Below, in pieces: positions 8,137 through 16,096 of a stretch of DNA of 64,000 nucleotides; the first letter of the stretch is position 1; each line of letters starts with the position of its first letter. Location of the stretch: positions 5,580,001 through 5,644,000 of the forward strand of contig NZ_JAMOAO010000001.1 in assembly GCF_030555055.1 (NCBI RefSeq), in the 5' to 3' direction. Below the pieces are notes generated by a model. That model was not told the origin of the DNA. It made no database searches and saw only the letters and a program-made list of their open reading frames with translations. The stretch is from Nocardiopsis sp. YSL2. GTDB taxonomy: Bacteria > Actinomycetota > Actinomycetes > Streptosporangiales > Streptosporangiaceae. A program made the position numbers and the translations under genes.

Positions 8137-10002
8137 TTGGCTCCCTTGGAGAGCGCGGATCCGGAGAGGATCGGCCGGTACCGGCTGATCAACCGCCTGG
8201 GATCCGGTGGCATGGGCCAGGTGTTCCTGGGGCGTTCGGCCGGGGGGAGAGCGGTCGCGATCAAGCGCATCCACCCGCACATGGCCGCCGACGCCTCCTT
8301 CCGTGAGCGCTTCGCCCGCGAGGTGACGGCGGCCCGCCAGGTCAGCGGCGCCTTCACCGCCCCCGTCATCGACGCCGGACCCGATGACGAGGTGCCCTGG
8401 CTGGTCACCTCCTACGTCCCCTCGCTGCCGCTGGACGAGGCGCTCCGGGCCCACGGTCCGCTGCCCGAGGCCAGCGTGCACGTGCTCGCGGCCGGGCTGG
8501 CCGAGGCGCTCGCCGAGATCCACCGGGTCGGGCTGATCCACCGCGACCTCAAGCCCGGCAACGTCCTGTTGTCCGAGGACGGCCCACGGGTCATCGACTT
8601 CGGCATCGCCCGCGCCACCGACGGCACGGCGGCCACGCAGTCGGTCATCGGCACCCCGGGCTTCATGAGCCCCGAACAGGTCCAGGGCGAGGCGCTCGGC
8701 CCCGCCAGCGACCTGTTCGCCTACGGCGCCGTCCTGGCCTTCGCCGCCACCGGCACGGGCCCCTTCGGCGAGGGCAGCATGCCCACGATGGTCATGCGCA
8801 TCATCAGCCGCGAGCCGGACCTGTCCGCCGTCCCGGAGTCCCTGCGCCACCTGGTGGCGGCGTGCCTGTCCAAGGACGCCTCCGGGCGGCCGAGCCCGGG
8901 CGAGATCCTCGACTACCTCGGTGACGTGCCCGCCGGTACCGCCTGGCTCCCCCCGGCGGTGATGAGGGGTGTGCAGGAGCAGGTCGCCAAGGTCAACCGG
9001 GCGCTGGCGGGCTCGGCGCACGACCCCCAGGCCACCGGCGGGCACCGCCGCACCGAGGTCCTGGGCGCGGGCGGCGCGGCCGCGCTGGGCGGGGCGGCGG
9101 GCGCCGCCGCCGCGGGCGCGCTCGGTGACGACCAGGCCACCCGGGTCGCTCCGGCGGACGGGCCGCACGCCCAGGGCGCGGGCGACCACGGCGCCACGTC
9201 GGTCATGGGTGCCCAGGGGCACCAGCCGACCGCCGAGGGGCAGGGATACCGGCCCACCGCACAGTTCCCCGCCACGCAGCAGCAGCCGGGGACACCGCCC
9301 ACGGCCCAGTACGGGCAGGGGCAGTACGGCCAGAGCCAGGCCCAGTACGGCCAGAGCCAGGGGCAGTACGGGCAGGGCCGGTACGGGCAGCAGGCCCGTC
9401 CCGCCGACGACGACCCCTACGCCGGACTGTACGGCGAGCGCCGCGGCGGCGCCGACACCGCCGGGTACCGGCAGCAGGAGCAGCAGCGCCGGATGCAGGC
9501 CGAGCAGGCGCGGGCCCAGCAGCAAGCCGAGGAGCAGCGGCGCCGGGCCGAACAGCAGCGGCAGATGGAGGAGCAGCGCCGCCGCCAGGAGGCCGAGCGC
9601 GTGCACCGCGAGCGCCTGCGCGCGGAACAGGAGGCCACGCGCCGGGCCCAGGCCCAGGCGCGCCAGGCGGACCAGCCGGGGGTGTGGGGCTTCGTCAAGC
9701 TCCTGCCGCTGCTGATCCTGCCGCTGGTCCAGATCCCGCTGGGCTACGGCGCCTCGCTCGCCTGGGAGTGGTTCACCACCCAGACCCAGGTGTGGAACGG
9801 ATCGGCCTTCGCCTTCGAGCCCTTGAGCATGACCGGGTTCTGGAGCGCGACGATGCTCGGGTACTTCCTGTTCAACAACCTGGTGTCGCTGGAGTTCCTG
9901 GTGCGGTCGCTGCGCACGGCGTTCGTCACCGGCGCGGTGCTGGCCTTGGGCGTCATCGCCGCCACGAACTTCCTGCTCTACGGGTTCGGCTTCTGGGGCT
10001 GA
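8137..10002 (+). CDS. Membrane-anchored Ser/Thr protein kinase (Hanks type)
   Basis: I chose TTG 8137 because GGAGG at 8123-8127 sits 9 bases upstream; a TTG at 8128 would abut that site. The 621-residue product has a kinase domain (residues 14 to about 270): glycine loop GSGGMGQV, AIK Lys43, HRD Asp137, DFG Asp154, activation-segment GTPGFMSPEQ. It is followed by an Ala/Gly linker, a Gln/Tyr-rich stretch with repeated Y-G-Q-[GS]-Q units, a Gln/Glu/Arg coiled coil of about 65 residues, and three or four C-terminal membrane helices. It lacks PASTA repeats. The TM domain at the extreme C-terminus after a long coiled coil is unusual for these kinases. Confidence 0.9.
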   Translation: MAPLESADPERIGRYRLINRLGSGGMGQVFLGRSAGGRAVAIKRIHPHMAADASFRERFAREVTAARQVSGAFTAPVIDAGPDDEVPWLVTSYVPSLPLDEALRAHGPLPEASVHVLAAGLAEALAEIHRVGLIHRDLKPGNVLLSEDGPRVIDFGIARATDGTAATQSVIGTPGFMSPEQVQGEALGPASDLFAYGAVLAFAATGTGPFGEGSMPTMVMRIISREPDLSAVPESLRHLVAACLSKDASGRPSPGEILDYLGDVPAGTAWLPPAVMRGVQEQVAKVNRALAGSAHDPQATGGHRRTEVLGAGGAAALGGAAGAAAAGALGDDQATRVAPADGPHAQGAGDHGATSVMGAQGHQPTAEGQGYRPTAQFPATQQQPGTPPTAQYGQGQYGQSQAQYGQSQGQYGQGRYGQQARPADDDPYAGLYGERRGGADTAGYRQQEQQRRMQAEQARAQQQAEEQRRRAEQQRQMEEQRRRQEAERVHRERLRAEQEATRRAQAQARQADQPGVWGFVKLLPLLILPLVQIPLGYGASLAWEWFTTQTQVWNGSAFAFEPLSMTGFWSATMLGYFLFNNLVSLEFLVRSLRTAFVTGAVLALGVIAATNFLLYGFGFWG

Positions 10003-10029
10003 CCGGCCCGGCTCCACCACCGCACACGC

Positions 10030-10056
10030 GCGGCGGCTCCCGAGAGGGGCCGCCGC
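10030..10056 (+). terminator. Rho-independent-type hairpin after the kinase gene
   Basis: GCGGCGGCTCCC pairs with GGGGCCGCCGC across a GAGA loop, with one bulged T. It lies 28 bases after the kinase stop. There is no long U-tract, as is common in high-GC actinomycetes. Confidence 0.65.
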
Positions 10057-10127
10057 GTTCGTCGTCGACGAGGGGGAGCCCGACCGGCGCCCGTGGCCGG
10101 GGCCCGGGCTGGGCGCGTCCCCCGTGG

Positions 10128-11069
10128 TCAGCGGGCGGCGGTCACAGCGGGGGTCCGCCGGATCTCGGTGACCTCGTGGCGCACCGGGCGGGTGGGCTCG
10201 ACGGCCGAGCAGGTGGTCGGGCAGGCCCGGCCCTCGACAGTGGCGACCGAGACCGTGTACACGCCGCCGCCGTGGCCCAGGGTGACGCGCACCCCCGCCT
10301 CGGTCTCGCGCTCGTCCAGGTGGACGACCGCGTCCAGGCCCACGGTCCCCAGCCGTGCGCGCAGGGCCGCCTCGGCCGCCTGGGCGGCGGGGGAGTCGGT
10401 GCAGCGGCCGCGGTAGTGGTCCGGGACCACCTCGCCGCGTTCGAAGGCGGCCACCGCCCGCACCGCCGAGTCGGGGTCCAGACGGCCGAAGTACACGCCC
10501 TGGGGGAGTGCCACGAGGTTGGCGGCGAAGCGGTCGCCGCCCACGTGGGTGGTCTCCCACACCTCCGCGTCGCCGTCCGCCAGGGCACCGGCCACCGGGC
10601 GGCCCAGGACCGCGCAGCACGGGTCCTTCTTGGCGTGGGTGCACACCAGGTACAGGGTGTGGTCGACGGGTGTGCCGAAGGAGGGCGGCTCGGGGCGCTC
10701 CGCGGCGGTGAGGTCGTAGTCCAGTAGTTCGGCGAGGTCGTCGAAGTCCAGACGCCGCGTCCAGGCCCCCGAGCGGCCGGTGTGCGCGAGGTAGGCGCGC
10801 AGCGGGCCGCCGTCGTCGTCGGCGCGGACGCGGCCCGGGCGCTTGATGAGCTGGGGCTTGACGTCGCGGTCGGCCACGCGCCGGGCCAGTTCGGCGGCGG
10901 CCTCGCGGTCCAAGCCGGGACTGGCCAGGGCGGGGTGGCGCCAGGGCCCGTTGTGCTCCACCAGGAGCCATCCGCCGGTCCGGCCCGCCGTTCCGGCGAT
11001 CTGCTCGCCGCTGTAGCGGGCCAGGGCCGAGCATCCTCGGCTGCCGTCGGGGGCGGTGGGCAGGCGCAC
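10128..11069 (-). CDS. Sucrase/ferredoxin-like (thioredoxin-fold Fe-S) protein
   Basis: The family signature is clear: RGCSALARYSGEQIAGTA near the start, GGWLLVEHNGPW, then CTHAKKDPCC with its cysteines, and THVGGDRFAANLV. Members have a thioredoxin-like [2Fe-2S] fold; some actinobacterial members are iron-regulated and proposed to reduce ferric siderophores. I prefer the GTG at 11069 (313 residues), because frames starting at 11168 or 11186 would place a strong iron box inside the coding region and add atypical sequence. A TTG at 11081 is another option. None has a strong ribosome-binding site. The gene stands alone on the minus strand. Confidence 0.82.
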   Translation of the reverse strand: MRLPTAPDGSRGCSALARYSGEQIAGTAGRTGGWLLVEHNGPWRHPALASPGLDREAAAELARRVADRDVKPQLIKRPGRVRADDDGGPLRAYLAHTGRSGAWTRRLDFDDLAELLDYDLTAAERPEPPSFGTPVDHTLYLVCTHAKKDPCCAVLGRPVAGALADGDAEVWETTHVGGDRFAANLVALPQGVYFGRLDPDSAVRAVAAFERGEVVPDHYRGRCTDSPAAQAAEAALRARLGTVGLDAVVHLDERETEAGVRVTLGHGGGVYTVSVATVEGRACPTTCSAVEPTRPVRHEVTEIRRTPAVTAAR

Positions 11070-11145
11070 GTTCGCGTCCAATCGGGTGGCACGGGGGCAG
11101 GGGCGGTCGGTCGCGGTAGCGCGGGGCGCTGCCCGAACCTTGCTT

Positions 11146-11164
11146 AAAGGTAAGGCTAACCTAT
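11146..11164. promoter_or_regulatory. Iron box (DmdR/IdeR-type operator)
   Basis: The 19 bases match the consensus palindrome of actinobacterial DtxR-family iron repressors (TTAGGTTAGGCTAACCTAA) at 15 positions, including the whole right half except the last base. It lies about 80-95 bases upstream of the preferred start of the sucrase/ferredoxin-like gene. The expectation is repression under iron sufficiency. Confidence 0.8.
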
Positions 11165-11310
11165 CCATTCTTCCGTGCGCACCCATGGTGCGCGGGATCG
11201 GCCCTGCGGCGGCTCCTGGTCGCCCGTGGTGGCGCAGGTGTGGCCGTGACCAGGCGAATCCATCCCACCGCCCACCCGTTCACGTGCTCGAAATGTGCCC
11301 TGTCGACACC

Positions 11311-11360
11311 TTGACCCCGTGACCCGGATCACTTATGTTCGCTTAAAGAACACATGTTCG
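11311..11360 (+). promoter_or_regulatory. Promoter with overlapping dyad for the ABC importer operon
   Basis: TTGACC (11311-11316) and TATGTT (11334-11339) are separated by exactly 17 bases, a good vegetative promoter. A dyad TGTTC-N7-GAACA (11336-11352) covers the -10 and start region. ATGTTCG occurs twice on the same strand at 11335-11341 and 11354-11360, 19 bases apart. A repressor bound here would block transcription of the operon starting at 11432. Confidence 0.6.
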
Positions 11361-11431
11361 TAGCTCGCACAACCTGGTGTCGATCCACGTCGTCCACCGA
11401 CCGCTTCCACCGACCCCCTCTTGGAGTTCCC

Positions 11432-12388
11432 ATGCGCCGTCCACTGGTCGCCCTCGCTACGGGCGCCGCCCTCCTGGCCGCCACCGCCTGCGGGGCACAG
11501 GGAGCGTCCTCGGAGGAGGACGGGGAGCTGACCACGCTCACCGCCGGCGTCATCCCGATCGTCGACGTCGCCCCCGTCTACCTCGGGGTGGAGCAGGGCA
11601 TCTTCGCCGAGCACGGCATCGACCTGCGACTGGAGTCCGGCTCCGGCGGCGCCGCCATCGTCCCCGGCGTCATCAGCGGCGAGTTCGACCTCGGTTTCAG
11701 CAACCTGGTCTCGCTCATCGTGGCCCGCGAGGAGGGCCTGCCCCTGGTCACGCTCTCCAACGGCGTCACCAGCGTGGGCGAGCAGGGAGCCGACTTCGGC
11801 GGGGTCTTCGTCCCCGACGACAGCCCCGTCGAGAGCGCCGCCGACCTGGAGGGCGCCACGGTGGCGATCAACAACCTCAACAACATCGGCGACACGACCG
11901 TCCGGGAGTCCGTGCGCGAGGCCGGGGGAGACCCCACCGGAGTCGAGTTCCTCGAACTGCCCTTCCCCGACATGCCCGCCGCCCTGGAGACCGGACAGAT
12001 CGACGCCGTCTGGGCCGTGGAGCCCTTCGCCTCGATCATCCGCGAGTCCGGTGGGCGCGAGATCGCCTCCAACTTCGTCGACACGCACGAGAACCTGTCG
12101 GTGGCCGCCTACTTCGCCGCCGAACCGCGCGTGGCCGAGGACCCCGAACTCTTCGACGACCTGACCTCGGCCCTGGAGGAGTCCCTGGCCTACGCCGAGG
12201 CCCACCCCGACGACGTTCGCGCCGTCATCACCACCTACACCGAGATCGACCAGAGCGTGATCGAGGAGCTCACCCTGCCGCGCTTCCCCGCCGCCATCGA
12301 CACCGACTCGGTCCAGACCCTCGCCGACCTCATGGTCGAGGACGGCCTCGTCGACTCCGAGCCCGACCTGGACGCCCTCTACCGGTAG
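11432..12388 (+). CDS. ABC importer substrate-binding lipoprotein, copy 1
   Basis: This is a 318-residue SsuA/THI5-like binding protein. ATG 11432 has GGAG upstream. The signal peptide ends in a lipobox (A-T-A-C20). The mature domain has the family pattern TAGVIPIVDVAPVYLGVEQGIF, GEFDLGFSNLVSLI, DLEGATVAINNLNNIGD, QIDAVWAVEPF. It binds a small organic molecule outside the membrane for the permeases encoded downstream. It is clearly paralogous to the next gene, so the operon offers two receptors to one transporter. The ligand is unknown; the aldehyde dehydrogenase at the end of the operon hints at an aromatic or aldehyde-yielding substrate. Confidence 0.88.
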   Translation: MRRPLVALATGAALLAATACGAQGASSEEDGELTTLTAGVIPIVDVAPVYLGVEQGIFAEHGIDLRLESGSGGAAIVPGVISGEFDLGFSNLVSLIVAREEGLPLVTLSNGVTSVGEQGADFGGVFVPDDSPVESAADLEGATVAINNLNNIGDTTVRESVREAGGDPTGVEFLELPFPDMPAALETGQIDAVWAVEPFASIIRESGGREIASNFVDTHENLSVAAYFAAEPRVAEDPELFDDLTSALEESLAYAEAHPDDVRAVITTYTEIDQSVIEELTLPRFPAAIDTDSVQTLADLMVEDGLVDSEPDLDALYR

Positions 12389-12498
12389 CACCGGTGCCGA
12401 GGGCCGCGGCGATCCGACCCCCTCCCGGTCCGCCCGGCAGCCCCCCGCCGGGCGGACCCTCCCCCCATCGACGCAGACGACGCAGGAGATGTCCGACC

Positions 12499-13464
12499 AT
12501 GAAGAGACCGCTCCGCACGACGGCCCTGGCCACCGCGGCGACCCTGGCGGTCGCGTCCTGCGGCACCGGCGCCCGGACCACCGACGATCCCGACGGCGAC
12601 GGACTCACCCCCGTCACCGTGGGCGTTCTGCCCATCACCGCCGTGGCCCCGCTCTACCTCGGTGTCGAACGGGGCCTGTTCGAAGAGCGCGGTCTGGACG
12701 TGACCATCGAGACCGGAGGCGGCGGTGCCACGACCGTGCCGCGCGTGGTCAGCGGCGAACTGGACTTCGCCTTCGGCAACGTGGTCTCCCTGATGATCGC
12801 CCGTGAACAGGGCCTGCCCCTGACCATGGTCGCCAACGGGATGACCACCACCGGTGACGCCGACACCGACTACAGCGCCCTGGTCGTTCCGCCCGACAGC
12901 CCCATCCAGAGCGCCGCCGACCTGGAGGGCGCCACCGTGGCCATCGACAACCTCCGGAACATCGGTGACACCTCGGTGCGCAACTCCGTCCGCGTCGGCG
13001 GGGGCGACCCCACCGACGTCGACTTCGTCGAACTCGCCTTCCCCGACATGCCTGGCGCCCTGTCCAACGGCCAGGTCGACGCCGCCTGGGTCGTCGAGCC
13101 CTTCCTCAGCATCTCCCTGGCCCAGGGCGCCACTCCCGTCGCCGCGAACTTCGTCGACCTGCACCCGGACCTGTCCATCGCCGCCTACTTCACCGGCGAC
13201 GACCTCATCGGCTCCGATCCCGACACCGTGGACGCCTTCAGCGAGGCCATGGACGCCTCCCTCGACTACGCCACCGACCACCCCGACGAGACGGCCGGCG
13301 TCCTCACCTCCTTCACCGAGATCGACCCCGACCTGGTCGAGGACCTGCGCTGGCCGCGCTTCCCGTCCGAGATCGACCGGGAGGCCCTGGAGACCGTCGC
13401 CGCACTGATGGTCACCGACGGGCTGATCGACTCCGCACCCGACCTGGACACGATGATCCGATGA
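12499..13464 (+). CDS. ABC importer substrate-binding lipoprotein, copy 2
   Basis: This is a 321-residue paralogue of the preceding binding protein, with the same landmarks in the same order: VGVLPITAVAPLYLGVERGLF, GELDFAFGNVVSLMIAREQGLPLT, DLEGATVAIDNLRNIGDTSVR, FVELAFPDMPGALSNGQVDAAW. The lipobox cysteine is Cys21. The ATG has GGAG 12 bases upstream. Its stop overlaps the permease start as ATGA. Divergence from copy 1 is spread over the whole length, so this is an old duplication, likely with changed ligand preference. Confidence 0.88.
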   Translation: MKRPLRTTALATAATLAVASCGTGARTTDDPDGDGLTPVTVGVLPITAVAPLYLGVERGLFEERGLDVTIETGGGGATTVPRVVSGELDFAFGNVVSLMIAREQGLPLTMVANGMTTTGDADTDYSALVVPPDSPIQSAADLEGATVAIDNLRNIGDTSVRNSVRVGGGDPTDVDFVELAFPDMPGALSNGQVDAAWVVEPFLSISLAQGATPVAANFVDLHPDLSIAAYFTGDDLIGSDPDTVDAFSEAMDASLDYATDHPDETAGVLTSFTEIDPDLVEDLRWPRFPSEIDREALETVAALMVTDGLIDSAPDLDTMIR

Positions 13465-14312
13465 CCGCCACACCCGCCACCGAAAGCCGCGCGCCCGACC
13501 CGCCCGCGCCCGCCCGGAGTCCCCGCCGCCCCGCCCGGGACGGCCTGGGCCGCCCTCTGCTCGGCGCCCTGGGCATCCTGGCCTTCCTCGGTCTGTGGGA
13601 GGCCGTGCCGCGCCTGGGCGTGGTCTCCGACCGCTACCTGCCGCCCGCCACCGAGGTGCTGGTCGCCCTGGGAGCGCGCGCCACCACGCCCGGGTTCTGG
13701 GCCGCGGTCGGCGACACCCTCGCCGGCTGGGCCCTGGGCCTGGCCATCGCCTTCACCGCCGCGGTCGTGCTCGGCTTCACCCTGGGCGCCCTGCCCCGGA
13801 TCCGCGCCTACACCACCTCCACGGTCGACTTCCTGCGACCCATCCCCTCGGTCGCGCTCATCCCGCTGGCCGTGCTGCTCTACGGCACCGACATCCGCTC
13901 CACGCTGCTCCTGGTCGTCTACGCCTGTTTCTGGCTCATCTACATCCAGGTGCTCTACGGCGTCGCCGACGTCGACCCGGTGGCCGAGCAGACCGCGCGC
14001 TCCTACGGACTGGGCCGCCTGGCCCGCGTCCGCCACGTCGTGTGGCCCACGACCCTGCCCTACCTCATGACCGGGCTGCGCCTGGCCGCGGCCGTCGCCC
14101 TCATCCTGTCCATCACCGCCCAGCTGGTCATCGGCTCACCCGGCATCGGCCGGGAGATCGCCGTCGCCCAGTCCAGCGGCGCCGTGGAGTCCGTCTACGC
14201 CCTCATCGTCGCCACCGGCGCGCTGGGCGTGGTCATCAACACCGGCGTACGCGTCCTGGAACGGCGCGTCCTGCGCTGGCACACGTCCGTCCGCGGGGAG
14301 GCCACCGCATGA
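13461..14312 (+). CDS. ABC importer permease 1 (SsuC/TauC type)
   Basis: The 283-residue integral membrane protein starts at an ATG that overlaps the previous stop (ATGA). It has about six membrane helices and the BPD-transporter inner-membrane fold. The cytoplasmic EAA-type loop is visible around AEQTARSYGLGRLARVRHVVWPTTLP, and RPIPSVALIPLAVLLYG is typical of nitrate/sulfonate/taurine-type permeases. It should pair with the second permease as a heterodimer driven by the downstream ATPase. Confidence 0.9.
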   Translation: MTATPATESRAPDPPAPARSPRRPARDGLGRPLLGALGILAFLGLWEAVPRLGVVSDRYLPPATEVLVALGARATTPGFWAAVGDTLAGWALGLAIAFTAAVVLGFTLGALPRIRAYTTSTVDFLRPIPSVALIPLAVLLYGTDIRSTLLLVVYACFWLIYIQVLYGVADVDPVAEQTARSYGLGRLARVRHVVWPTTLPYLMTGLRLAAAVALILSITAQLVIGSPGIGREIAVAQSSGAVESVYALIVATGALGVVINTGVRVLERRVLRWHTSVRGEATA

Positions 14313-15181
14313 GCCAGCCCACCCAGACCGACCCGGCCACCACGGAATCCGCGGCGGCAGCCGCCCGCGAGACCCGAGCGCCCCGCCGGCCGCGCGGCGG
14401 CACCGCCCGCCGCGCCGGGAGCCGCGTGCTCCACGTCCTGCTCCTGCCCGTGGTGCTCATCGGCGTCTACGCCTACGCCAGCGCCACCTCCAGCAGCTAC
14501 TACACGCCCACGCCCGACCTCATCGCGTCCGCCTTCGGGGAGCTGTGGTTCTCCGAGCGCCTGTTCAGCGACGTGCTGCCCAGCCTCGCCCGCCTGCTCA
14601 CCGGCTTCACCCTGGCCGCCCTGATCGGCGTGTCCCTGGGCGTGCTGTTGGGCATGTCCACCCGTGTGCGCGCCACACTCGAACCCCTCCTGGAGTTCCT
14701 GCGCGCCATTCCGCCGCCCGTCCTGGTCCCGCTGATGATCCTGCTCGCGGGCATCGACGACTCCATGAAGATCATGGTCATCGTCTCCGGCTGCGTGTGG
14801 CCGATCCTGCTCAACACCGTCGAGGGCGTACGGGCCGTGGACCCGGTCCTGGCCGACACCGCCCGCTGCTACGGCATCGGGGGCACCACCCGGCTGCGCG
14901 TACTCATCCTGCGCTCGGCCAGTCCGCAGATCATGGCGGGACTGCGCCTGGCCCTGGCCCTGGCCATCATCCTCATGGTCATCAGCGAGATGTTCGCCAG
15001 CTCCAGCGGCCTGGGCTTCGCCATCGTCCAGTTCCAGCGCAGCTTCGCCATCCCCGAGATGTGGGCGGGCATGGTGCTGCTGGGCCTGATCGGCTTCGCC
15101 CTGTCCGCGCTCTTCGAGCTCGCCGAGAGCCGCGTCCTGTACTGGTACCGCGGCCTGCGCGCCGCCCACCGGGGGGAGTGA
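14309..15181 (+). CDS. ABC importer permease 2 (SsuC/TauC type)
   Basis: The ATG at 14309 overlaps the permease 1 stop as ATGA. The 290-residue product has a 45-residue Ala/Arg/Thr-rich cytoplasmic leader, then about six helices. It carries the family segments RAIPPPVLVPLMILLAGIDDSMKI and the EAA-type loop ADTARCYGIGGTTRLRVLILRSASPQ. It is similar to, but distinct from, permease 1, which supports a heterodimeric channel. Confidence 0.9.
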   Translation: MSQPTQTDPATTESAAAAARETRAPRRPRGGTARRAGSRVLHVLLLPVVLIGVYAYASATSSSYYTPTPDLIASAFGELWFSERLFSDVLPSLARLLTGFTLAALIGVSLGVLLGMSTRVRATLEPLLEFLRAIPPPVLVPLMILLAGIDDSMKIMVIVSGCVWPILLNTVEGVRAVDPVLADTARCYGIGGTTRLRVLILRSASPQIMAGLRLALALAIILMVISEMFASSSGLGFAIVQFQRSFAIPEMWAGMVLLGLIGFALSALFELAESRVLYWYRGLRAAHRGE

Positions 15182-15186
15182 GAGCC

Positions 15187-16050
15187 ATGAACCACCAAGG
15201 AGAACACGGCACCATGCTCAAGGTCACCGGACTGCAGAAGATCTACCACGGGGGCGCCAAGGACGTGGAGGCCGTCCGCGACCTCACCTTCGACCTGGCC
15301 GAGGGCGAACTCGTGTGCCTGGTCGGCCCCTCCGGCTGCGGCAAGACCACACTGCTCAAGTGCATCGCCGGGCTCATGCCGCCCACGAGCGGCACGGTGG
15401 AGCTGGCCGGGCGGCCCGTCACCGCCCCGCCGCCCGACATGGCCGTGGTCTTCCAGGAGTACGGCCGCAGCCTCTTCGCGTGGATGACCGTGCGCGCCAA
15501 CGTCGAACTCCCCCTCAAGGAGAAGAAGCTGACCAAGGCCCGCCGCGCCGAACTGGTCGCCGAGTCCCTGGAGGCCGTGGGCCTGACCGCGTTCGCCGAC
15601 GCCTACCCCTGGCAGCTCTCGGGCGGCATGCAACAGCGCGTGGCCATCGCCCGCGCCATCGCCTACGAACCCCAGGTCCTGCTGATGGACGAGCCCTTCG
15701 CCGCGGTGGACGCCCAGACCCGCGCCGACCTGGAGGACCTCATCCGCACCATCTGGCGGCGCATGGGCGTCACCGTCCTGTTCGTCACCCACGACATCGA
15801 CGAGGCGGTCTACCTGGGCGAGCGCGTCCTGGTCCTGTCATCCTCGCCCACCATCGTGCAGGATGACATCACCGTCGACCTGCCCGCGGAACGCGACCAG
15901 CTCACCACACGCCAGGACGAGCGCTTCACCGAACTGCGCGCCCGCGTCTACGCCGAGATCCAGCAGGCCAAGAACAGCGCCGGGGGCACATCCGCCGGCC
16001 CGGCCGACAGCGCCGCCGGAGCCGACCGCGCCTCGACCGCCGTGCACTGA
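15187..16050 (+). CDS. ABC importer ATP-binding protein (SsuB/TauB type)
   Basis: The 287-residue ATPase has Walker A GPSGCGKTT (47-55), Q-loop VVFQEYGRSLFAW, signature LSGGMQQR, Walker B LLMDEPF and H-loop THD. ATG 15187 follows the permease stop by 5 bases. ATG 15214, with AAGGAG 11 bases upstream, is an equally good start and gives MLKVTGLQKIYHGG. The last 30 residues are a disordered Ala/Gly/Ser tail. It energises the importer encoded upstream. Confidence 0.92.
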   Translation: MNHQGEHGTMLKVTGLQKIYHGGAKDVEAVRDLTFDLAEGELVCLVGPSGCGKTTLLKCIAGLMPPTSGTVELAGRPVTAPPPDMAVVFQEYGRSLFAWMTVRANVELPLKEKKLTKARRAELVAESLEAVGLTAFADAYPWQLSGGMQQRVAIARAIAYEPQVLLMDEPFAAVDAQTRADLEDLIRTIWRRMGVTVLFVTHDIDEAVYLGERVLVLSSSPTIVQDDITVDLPAERDQLTTRQDERFTELRARVYAEIQQAKNSAGGTSAGPADSAAGADRASTAVH

Positions 16051-16096
16051 CCCGCGCGCACGACCACCCCGTCACCACCGTCGAAGGAGACACACC

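Noticed and set aside
8083..11034. A 983-codon minus-strand frame antisense to the kinase gene
   Set aside because: The opposite strand encodes an unmistakable kinase with all catalytic motifs. This frame is repetitive Gly/Arg/Leu sequence, typical of GC-rich shadows.
11377..12498. In-frame upstream extension of the second binding-protein gene through the first
   Set aside because: The first binding protein is intact in another frame, and the second has its own ribosome-binding site, signal peptide and lipobox at 12499.
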